A DNA stretch of 5,663 bases from an uncultured Solirubrobacterales bacterium. Its GTDB lineage: Bacteria > Actinomycetota > Thermoleophilia > Solirubrobacterales > Solirubrobacteraceae. Under the pieces are notes generated by a model that did no database searches, was not told the origin of the DNA, and was given only the letters and a program-made list of their open reading frames with translations. Below are positions 1 through 5,663 of the stretch, one piece after another (the first letter of the stretch is position 1; the number at the start of each line of letters is the position of its first letter). Made by a program: the position numbers and the translations under genes. The stretch lies in contig CAIKSH010000028.1 of NCBI GenBank assembly GCA_903830015.1, positions 1 through 5,663 of the forward strand. The letters run 5' to 3'.

Positions 1-1
1 C

Positions 2-298
2 TACAACGAGGAGCACGGAATCACCGCCGAGTCGATCGTCAAGGCGGTGAGCGGTATCGGGGAGTTCCTCCAGGCCGAGAGCAAGACCCCGTCGAAGGGC
101 CGTCGCGGACCGAAGCGCAGCAAGGCCGATGGCGGGCCGGAGGAGATACGCACGGCGATCGTCCAGCTCGAGGAGGAGATGCTCGTCGCTGCGGACGAGC
201 TGCGGTTTGAGCACGCCGCCCGTTTGCGCGACGAGCTGCGCGACCTCCAGCGCCAGCTGGACGGCATGGAAGCCGCGGGACTGCGGCCGGCCGGCTGA
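2..298 (+). CDS. uvrB: Excinuclease ABC subunit B, C-terminal fragment (5' end outside window)
   Basis: UvrB is the damage-verifying helicase-like subunit of cytoplasmic nucleotide excision repair; it is loaded by UvrA and then recruits UvrC. The visible 98 residues open with YNEEHGIT, the conserved stretch that follows UvrB helicase motif VI. A basic, low-complexity linker comes next (about residues 28-45, rich in K, R, S and G). Residues 47-86 form a UVR domain, with the core LEEEM...A..L.FE.AARLRDEL, which in this family contacts UvrC and UvrA. A short tail ends at TGA 296-298. The reading frame is open from base 2, and the GTG at 47 is an internal valine, not a start. The helicase domains lie left of the window. 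The next gene is convergent, with only 9 nt between the stop codons. The identification is firm. Confidence 0.96.
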   Translation, partial: YNEEHGITAESIVKAVSGIGEFLQAESKTPSKGRRGPKRSKADGGPEEIRTAIVQLEEEMLVAADELRFEHAARLRDELRDLQRQLDGMEAAGLRPAG

Positions 299-306
299 GC
301 CGCCGG
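287..306. terminator. Candidate bidirectional GC hairpin at the uvrB / DUF4239 convergence
   Basis: Bases 287-295 pair with 299-306 to give 8 G-C pairs with one bulged C (291). The three-base loop is exactly the uvrB stop codon TGA (296-298). On the minus strand the hairpin begins 1 nt after the stop codon of the DUF4239 gene, so one structure could serve both convergent transcripts. No T-run follows on either strand, so it is not a classical intrinsic terminator. U-less hairpins have been proposed as terminators in high-GC actinobacteria. The structure is seen directly; the terminator role is inferred. Confidence 0.4.
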
Positions 307-307
307 G

Positions 308-1114
308 TCAGGGGCAGGGCCGGTCGACGCGCGGATCCGGCGCGAAGGCGTTGACCGAGGCGAGCGCAGCTTCCATGCGTTCGGGCCCGATCTTGATCGT
401 CTCGCCGGCGAATGGCCGGTCGAAGCTGGCGACGAGGACGATCGCCGCCGCCACCAGGGCGGCCGCCCCCCCGGCGATGAACATCTGCAGGTAGGCGTAT
501 TCGTTGTACATCATCAGGGCGCTGAGGACGACGACGAGAAGGCCGCCGGCGATGAGGACGAACCAGAAGAGTCCCGGGAGCGTCCCGTTGATGGCGTCGG
601 CCCGCTCCCGGCGTGCCACGCTCAGGTCGCGCTCGCTCGTGATCAGGCTCGACACCACGGTCGAGGGAGCTCCCGGGTCCCGTGCGGCGCGGGAGAGGGT
701 CTGGGGAATCCGGTCGGCAGCGGCGCCGAGGAAGGGACTCGACGAGCCCCGCTGCATGCTCGGCCACTCCTCTTCGATGGCCACCCGTGCGTAGCAGACA
801 AGCTGGTGGTCGAGGTCGTCTCGCAGCGGGGGCGGCAGCGCCGCGGCGCTGCGGGACATGGCGACGAGTGCGCTCGCTTCGGTGCTCACCGACTTCTTCG
901 TGGCGTTGAAGCTCCCGATGGCGGTCACGAGTATCAGGCCCAGGATGACCCCGTAGACGAAGAAGATGTCGCCGGGGCGCCGGCTGGTGGTGGCCATCTC
1001 CTTCACCAGCGGGCGACGGGCGCCGATGCGCCGCAGGATGTAGGAGACGATCACCGCGAAGGCGACCGCGGCGACCACGATCAGGACGGCCAGTACCGGG
1101 CCGGGGGAGATCAT
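308..1114 (-). CDS. DUF4239 / bestrophin-like integral membrane protein
   Basis: This 268-residue protein has four predicted membrane helices in two pairs: about residues 6-27 and 49-66, then 180-203 and 207-230. A roughly 110-residue, mostly helical soluble domain lies between the pairs. Three stretches match my recollection of DUF4239 (bestrophin-like) proteins: FNATKKSVSTEASAL after helix 2 (69-83), VAIEEEWPSM in the middle domain (111-120), and FDRPFAGE just after the last helix (231-238). The molecular function of the family is not established; distant similarity to bestrophin anion channels is the basis of its name. The ATG (1114-1112) overlaps the stop of the upstream lipoprotein gene as ATGA and is preceded by GGAGAG at a 6-nt spacing, so the start is well supported and translational coupling is likely. 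The C-terminal tail after residue 240 is unremarkable. Confidence 0.82.
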   Translation of the reverse strand: MISPGPVLAVLIVVAAVAFAVIVSYILRRIGARRPLVKEMATTSRRPGDIFFVYGVILGLILVTAIGSFNATKKSVSTEASALVAMSRSAAALPPPLRDDLDHQLVCYARVAIEEEWPSMQRGSSSPFLGAAADRIPQTLSRAARDPGAPSTVVSSLITSERDLSVARRERADAINGTLPGLFWFVLIAGGLLVVVLSALMMYNEYAYLQMFIAGGAAALVAAAIVLVASFDRPFAGETIKIGPERMEAALASVNAFAPDPRVDRPCP

Positions 1115-2352
1115 CGCGTGCTCTCCACGGTCACGCCCCGGCCCCGGGCCAGGCGACCGCCCTCCACCCGGAATGCGCCGTAGAGGTCGGTGCTCACGTC
1201 CCCGGTCGGCGTGATGCTGTACGAGCCGATCACGCTGGCGCGGTCGGTGGCCCTAAGGGCCTGGTTTACGACGAACCGGCGCTGTCCCTGAAGGTTGAGC
1301 CCGGCGCCGGAGGGCAGATCGGCTATCGCGTCGAGGACCAGGCTCATCGCTTCGTAACCGTAGAGGGCGAACGGCGAGGGGTCTCGGCGGTACCGGTCCC
1401 GGAAACGGTCGATGAAGCGCACCCCGCGGGAGCCGTAGTAGCTGGCGGGAAGAGCGAAGCTGGTGACGTAGGTGCGGTTCTGGGCATCGCCGAGCGCCAG
1501 CAGGGAAGGTCTCTCGCTCAGTCCGTCGGGGAGGAAGATCTTGGCCTCGGGATCGGTCCGGGCAAAGCGCTGCATGAACTCCAGGGTCGCCGGAGAGGAG
1601 TTTGCGGCCACGAAGAGGGCATCGGCCTTCAGGCTGGCGGCCCGCCGCGCGGCGGCGGCAGGGGAGGGGCTGGAAATGCCAATCCGCCCCACGACCCGGA
1701 TGCCACCCTTCCTGGCGTCGCTAGCCACGCCGCTGGCGAGCCCGTTGCCGTAGAGGCCACCGTCGTCGGCGATCACGATGCGCTCGACCGTCTCCTCGCG
1801 CATGTAGGCGACGACCGCCTTGGCCTGGATCGCGTCGCTGGGCGCCAGGCGCACCAGGGTCCGAAGGCCGGTCGGAGCAATTTCGGCCACCGGCCGGAAG
1901 GTTCCCGGGACCACGGCGGTCAGCGCGCTCGCCGTGGAGGTGGGGGTGACCTGGAGCAGGCCGGCCCGGTTCAGGATCGGGGCCACCTCAGCGCTCTCCG
2001 ACGAGGTGTAGGCGCCGATGAAGGCAAGGCTGAGCTTCGACCGGGCCGCCTCCCGCGCAGCAAGGGCTGCCTGGTCGAGGCTGGGGGCCCCGGTCGCGTC
2101 CGAGGTTGAGCGAACGACAAGGCGGACCCGATAGTCACCAGCCCGCCCCTCCCGCTCGGCGAGGGCGAGGCGCTCGGCATCGACAATGTCCCGTCCGGCG
2201 GGGTCGCTCCCCGGGCTAAGCGGCATTCCGGTGTAGACCGATCGCGTCCCCAGCGTCCTGGGCTGGCTCTCCTCGGAGGAGCCGCAGCCGGTCGCCAGCG
2301 CGATCACGGCCAGCGCGAGCAGCAGTGCGGTTGCTCCCTTCCGGCTCCCCAT
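1111..2352 (-). CDS. Branched-chain amino acid-type ABC substrate-binding lipoprotein (Peripla_BP_6, LivJ-like)
   Basis: The 413-residue protein has a lipoprotein signal: basic SRKG, a hydrophobic core (residues 7-20), then a lipobox-like LATGC with acylated Cys23. Mature residues about 34-410 look like a type I periplasmic-binding fold. The stretch AFIGAYTSSESAEVAPILNR (110-129) plus VTPTSTASALT (135-145) is the hallmark ligand-site region of LivJ-like proteins. YGNGLASGV (201-209) and YGYEAMSLVLDAI (331-343) are further conserved blocks. Length is usual for the family. Such proteins bind amino acids, amides or related small molecules outside the membrane. The ligand cannot be read here. No livHMGF permease or ATPase genes are in the window, and the downstream coupled gene is a DUF4239 membrane protein, so a receptor or sensor role is possible. 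The ATG at 2352 has no Shine-Dalgarno, but a TAGGGT -10 lies 9 nt upstream, consistent with a very short leader. Confidence 0.88.
   Translation of the reverse strand: MGSRKGATALLLALAVIALATGCGSSEESQPRTLGTRSVYTGMPLSPGSDPAGRDIVDAERLALAEREGRAGDYRVRLVVRSTSDATGAPSLDQAALAAREAARSKLSLAFIGAYTSSESAEVAPILNRAGLLQVTPTSTASALTAVVPGTFRPVAEIAPTGLRTLVRLAPSDAIQAKAVVAYMREETVERIVIADDGGLYGNGLASGVASDARKGGIRVVGRIGISSPSPAAAARRAASLKADALFVAANSSPATLEFMQRFARTDPEAKIFLPDGLSERPSLLALGDAQNRTYVTSFALPASYYGSRGVRFIDRFRDRYRRDPSPFALYGYEAMSLVLDAIADLPSGAGLNLQGQRRFVVNQALRATDRASVIGSYSITPTGDVSTDLYGAFRVEGGRLARGRGVTVESTR
1121..1126 (-). promoter_or_regulatory. Ribosome binding site of the DUF4239 gene
   Basis: On the minus strand GGAGAG lies 6 nt before the ATG at 1114, inside the last codons of the lipoprotein gene. 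It fixes the start and supports independent or coupled re-initiation at the ATGA overlap. It is also the best-spaced Shine-Dalgarno in the window. Confidence 0.7.
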
Positions 2353-2361
2353 CGCCGGCAG

Positions 2362-2367
2362 ACCCTA
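2362..2367 (-). promoter_or_regulatory. Candidate -10 element of the lipoprotein-DUF4239 operon
   Basis: On the minus strand TAGGGT fits the actinobacterial TAnnnT -10 pattern and lies 9 nt before the ATG at 2352. A transcript starting the usual 7-10 nt downstream would have almost no leader. No TTGACA-like -35 is evident at 16-18 nt spacing. It shares the 51-bp gap with the divergent promoter of the next gene. Confidence 0.4.
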
Positions 2368-2390
2368 CCGTCGATCACCGCGCCCACCGC

Positions 2391-2396
2391 TACCCT
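2391..2396 (+). promoter_or_regulatory. Candidate -10 element, leaderless start of the coiled-coil gene
   Basis: TACCCT (TAnnnT) ends 7 nt before the GTG at 2404, and no Shine-Dalgarno lies between them. This spacing puts the transcription start at or next to the G of GTG, the arrangement of leaderless actinobacterial mRNAs. No clear -35 is visible. Confidence 0.45.
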
Positions 2397-2403
2397 GCCC
2401 CGC

Positions 2404-2760
2404 GTGGGAGAGAGCGACCAGGCAACCCGGGCCCAGTTGGACCGGCTCGACCGCATCGAGGCCGAGCTCAACCGGCTTCTGGCCGAAGTCCGGGCCGCGT
2501 CGGCCGAAATAGCCGCCGAGATCGGACGTCTCCGGGTGGAGATCCCCGACCTGCCGGCGCCGGCCCCTACGCCCCTGACTGAACCGCCGGTCGGGGGCGA
2601 CGCTCCTGAAGGCGACGTCGAGGGTGCCCGGCTCGTGGCGCTCGAACTCGTCATGCGCGGCGAAGGCGACGAGGAGGCCCGCCGGCACCTCGAATCAACC
2701 TTCCCCGGGGTCGACGCCGCCGCAGTACTCGAGCAGACCCGCGCAACCATCGGCTCGTAG
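2404..2760 (+). CDS. Small coiled-coil hypothetical protein
   Basis: I do not recognise a named family. The 118-residue acidic protein has three visible parts. Residues about 7-46 are heptad-like and charged (QLDRLDRIEAELNRLLAEV onward) and should form a coiled coil. Residues 48-70 are a Pro/Ala/Gly-rich linker. Residues about 73-115 form a compact helical module (ARLVALELVMRGEGDEEARRHLE, then STFPGVD, then AAVLEQ). That module resembles a short C-terminal helical segment I associate with small actinobacterial hypothetical proteins, where a 'residues-ALxMalxG, xREEvxxyL, F, lxDxxxlLd' pattern recurs; this is recollection, not a search. There is no signal peptide or membrane helix, so it is probably cytoplasmic. 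The GTG start is chosen because a TAnnnT motif lies 7 nt upstream and the coiled coil begins directly after it. The stop is 16 nt before the glycoside hydrolase ATG, suggesting one operon. Confidence 0.75.
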   Translation: MGESDQATRAQLDRLDRIEAELNRLLAEVRAASAEIAAEIGRLRVEIPDLPAPAPTPLTEPPVGGDAPEGDVEGARLVALELVMRGEGDEEARRHLESTFPGVDAAAVLEQTRATIGS

Positions 2761-2769
2761 GCGGGTTTC

Positions 2770-2774
2770 AGGAG
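2770..2774 (+). promoter_or_regulatory. Possible Shine-Dalgarno of the glycoside hydrolase gene
   Basis: AGGAG stands only 2 nt before the ATG at 2777, closer than the usual 5-9 nt. No TAnnnT sits at leaderless distance, so this start most likely relies on the AGGAG and on coupling to the upstream gene 16 nt away. The signal peptide beginning at this ATG is the stronger evidence for the start. Confidence 0.4.
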
Positions 2775-2776
2775 CG

Positions 2777-3904
2777 ATGCGCCTCCCCGCGTTCCTTTCT
2801 GTGGCAGTGGTCGTGCTTGCCCTGGCCGGGCCGGCGGCCGGCGCCCCGGTCCCCGCAACCTTCTTTGGGGTAATGGCCAACGGCCCGCTGCTGGGCCCCT
2901 GTGACCTGCCCGCCGAAATGGCCGTCATGAAGGGTTCGGGCGTGGGAACCATCCGGCTGCCGGTCGAGTGGTCGGACCTCCAGCCGTACCAGAGCCTCGA
3001 CGAGGTGCCGGCCGGCGAGCGGTCACGCTTCACGGTGGTGGACGGGATACCCACCGACTTCGGCCCGACCGATCGAAGGGTGCTCGCCGCCGCCGGCCAG
3101 GGCATCGACGTCCTGGCCCTGGTCAACAAGGCGCCCCCGTGGGCCGAGGCCGACCCGGCGAAGGACTTCTCCCCGCCCAGGAGTCCGGAGGCCTATGGCC
3201 GCTTCCTCCAGATGCTGGTGGCCCGCTACGGGCCCAACGGAAGCCTCTGGGCCGAGAACCCGGCCGTACGGCCGGTGCCGATGCGGCGCTTCCAGGTCTG
3301 GAACGAGCCGAGCCTGCCGCGCTACTTCGCGGTCTCTTCGTTTGCCCGGCCCTACGTCCGGCTGCTTGCCGCCGCCTACCGTGCGGTCAAGGCGGTCGAC
3401 CCGGGGGCTACGGTCGTCACCGCCGGCCTGCCCAACTTCTCCTGGCGCGACCTCGAGAAGCTCTACCGGGCCGGGCTTCGGGCGCGGGGCCACTTCGACG
3501 CGGTGGCCATCCACCCGTTCACCGGCGATGCCTCCGGGAGCGTCGAGATCCTGCGGCGGGTCCGTGCGGTGATGAACGAGAACGGCGACCGGCGCAGCCC
3601 GATCTGGGTGACCGAGGTCTCATGGCCCTCCGGCCGCGGGAAGGCCGACGCCAACCAGCGCTGGGTAACCACCGAGGCCGGCCAGGCACGGAAGGTGACG
3701 GAGGTCTACCGCGCCTTCGCCCGGGCCCGGGGCTCCCTGCGGCTGCAGCGGGCCTACTGGTACACGTGGGTCACCACCGATACCGGCTCCAGCAATGCCT
3801 TCGATTACGCCGGCCTGCGCACGGTCGCCGCCGACGGCGCATTCGTCGACAAGCCCGCACTCTCCGCTTACCGCTCGGTCTCCCGCTCGCTCACCGGGCG
3901 CTGA
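2777..3904 (+). CDS. Secreted clan GH-A glycoside hydrolase (GH5/GH39-like)
   Basis: This 375-residue protein starts with a signal peptide: MRLPAF, a hydrophobic core at 7-17, and likely cleavage after AAG (residue 22). The mature part reads as one (beta/alpha)8 barrel. [10 protein letters not shown] (56-65) resembles the early strand with the conserved Arg. QVWNEPSLP (173-181) carries the Asn-Glu acid/base pair, with Glu177. AIHPF (244-248) holds the conserved His246. IWVTEVSWP (276-284) supplies the nucleophile Glu280. YWYTWV (327-332) gives the late-strand aromatic platform. These are clan GH-A retaining-hydrolase features. The exact family and sugar substrate cannot be decided by eye; GH39/PslG-like or GH5-like are the best guesses. 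No carbohydrate-binding module, cell-wall anchor or extra membrane helix is seen. An in-frame ATG at 2624 would extend the frame but lies deep inside the coiled-coil gene and would bury the signal peptide, so ATG 2777 is preferred. Confidence 0.85.
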   Translation: MRLPAFLSVAVVVLALAGPAAGAPVPATFFGVMANGPLLGPCDLPAEMAVMKGSGVGTIRLPVEWSDLQPYQSLDEVPAGERSRFTVVDGIPTDFGPTDRRVLAAAGQGIDVLALVNKAPPWAEADPAKDFSPPRSPEAYGRFLQMLVARYGPNGSLWAENPAVRPVPMRRFQVWNEPSLPRYFAVSSFARPYVRLLAAAYRAVKAVDPGATVVTAGLPNFSWRDLEKLYRAGLRARGHFDAVAIHPFTGDASGSVEILRRVRAVMNENGDRRSPIWVTEVSWPSGRGKADANQRWVTTEAGQARKVTEVYRAFARARGSLRLQRAYWYTWVTTDTGSSNAFDYAGLRTVAADGAFVDKPALSAYRSVSRSLTGR

Positions 3905-3913
3905 GCGCCCCGG
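3894..3913 (+). terminator. Candidate GC hairpin at the end of the glycoside hydrolase gene
   Basis: Bases 3894-3901 pair with 3905-3913 to give 8 G-C pairs with one bulged C (3911). The TGA stop codon (3902-3904) forms the three-base loop. No T-run follows. The hairpin ends 8 nt before the putative uvrA -10 element, so it could separate the hydrolase operon from uvrA or protect the mRNA 3' end. The structure is seen directly; the function is inferred. Confidence 0.4.
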
Positions 3914-3921
3914 GCGGGGAA

Positions 3922-3927
3922 TAGACT
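3922..3927 (+). promoter_or_regulatory. Candidate -10 element of uvrA, leaderless
   Basis: TAGACT (TAnnnT) ends 7 nt before the uvrA ATG at 3935, the same spacing as at the GTG of the coiled-coil gene. A GGAG lies only 2 nt before the ATG, too close for a normal Shine-Dalgarno, which favours leaderless initiation. No -35 is clear, and no LexA (SOS) box of the TCGAAC-N4-GTTCGA type is visible in the 30-nt gap. Confidence 0.45.
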
Positions 3928-3934
3928 CGGAGCT

Positions 3935-5663
<1,729 letters not shown>

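Noticed and set aside
39..767. Minus-strand open frame of 242 codons across the uvrB end and DUF4239 gene
   Set aside because: Its product is extremely rich in Arg, Pro and Gly with no domain, and it overlaps two genes with clear family motifs. It is a high-GC shadow frame.
2624..2776. N-terminal extension of the hydrolase from ATG 2624
   Set aside because: It overlaps most of the C-terminal module of the coiled-coil gene in another frame and would place the signal peptide 51 residues inside the protein.
2304..2858. Minus-strand 184-codon frame across the divergent promoter and coiled-coil gene
   Set aside because: It is Ser/Arg/Pro-rich with no domain. It conflicts with the well-supported lipoprotein start and the coiled-coil gene.
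2968..3924. Plus-strand 318-codon frame inside the glycoside hydrolase
   Set aside because: It is an alternative frame of a gene with intact signal peptide and catalytic motifs. The translation is low-complexity (G, R, P, A) and has no recognisable domain.
3905..3934. LexA/SOS box upstream of uvrA
   Set aside because: No inverted TCGAAC/GTTCGA-like pair is present in the gap. Regulation by LexA cannot be supported from this window.

Overview
The window is GC-rich bacterial DNA that reads best as a chromosomal segment of a high-GC actinobacterium. Three things point there: the UvrA and UvrB sequences, the strong G/C bias at third codon positions, and TAnnnT -10 elements placed 7-9 nt before start codons with little leader, as in actinobacterial leaderless genes. 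A Thermoleophilia/Solirubrobacterales-like lineage is my impression from the accessory proteins and is not proven. I see no tRNA, rRNA, CRISPR array, insertion sequence or phage gene.

Layout: (1) 2-298, plus strand: the C-terminal end of uvrB, carrying its UVR domain. (2) 308-2352, minus strand: a two-gene operon read right to left. It encodes a branched-chain-amino-acid-type periplasmic-binding lipoprotein, followed with a 4-nt ATGA overlap by a four-helix membrane protein of the DUF4239/bestrophin-like family. (3) 2353-2403: a 51-bp divergent promoter region. (4) 2404-3904, plus strand: a small coiled-coil hypothetical protein, then 16 nt later a secreted clan GH-A glycoside hydrolase with both catalytic glutamates. 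(5) 3935-5663, plus strand: the first 576 codons of uvrA, cut by the right edge.

UvrA and UvrB act together in nucleotide excision repair, but here four genes with no evident repair role separate them. The binding lipoprotein has no permease or ATPase partner in the window. Its coupled partner is a DUF4239 protein, so a sensing or surface role is as plausible as transport. The small protein and the hydrolase probably share a transcript.

The most interesting non-coding signals are two hairpins, at the ends of uvrB and of the hydrolase. Each has 8 base pairs and one bulged C, and in each the TGA stop codon is exactly the three-base loop. Also notable are two plus-strand -10 motifs that both end 7 nt before a start codon. 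No convincing wholly new multi-gene system is visible. The least-described parts are the lipoprotein/DUF4239 pair and the small coiled-coil protein.
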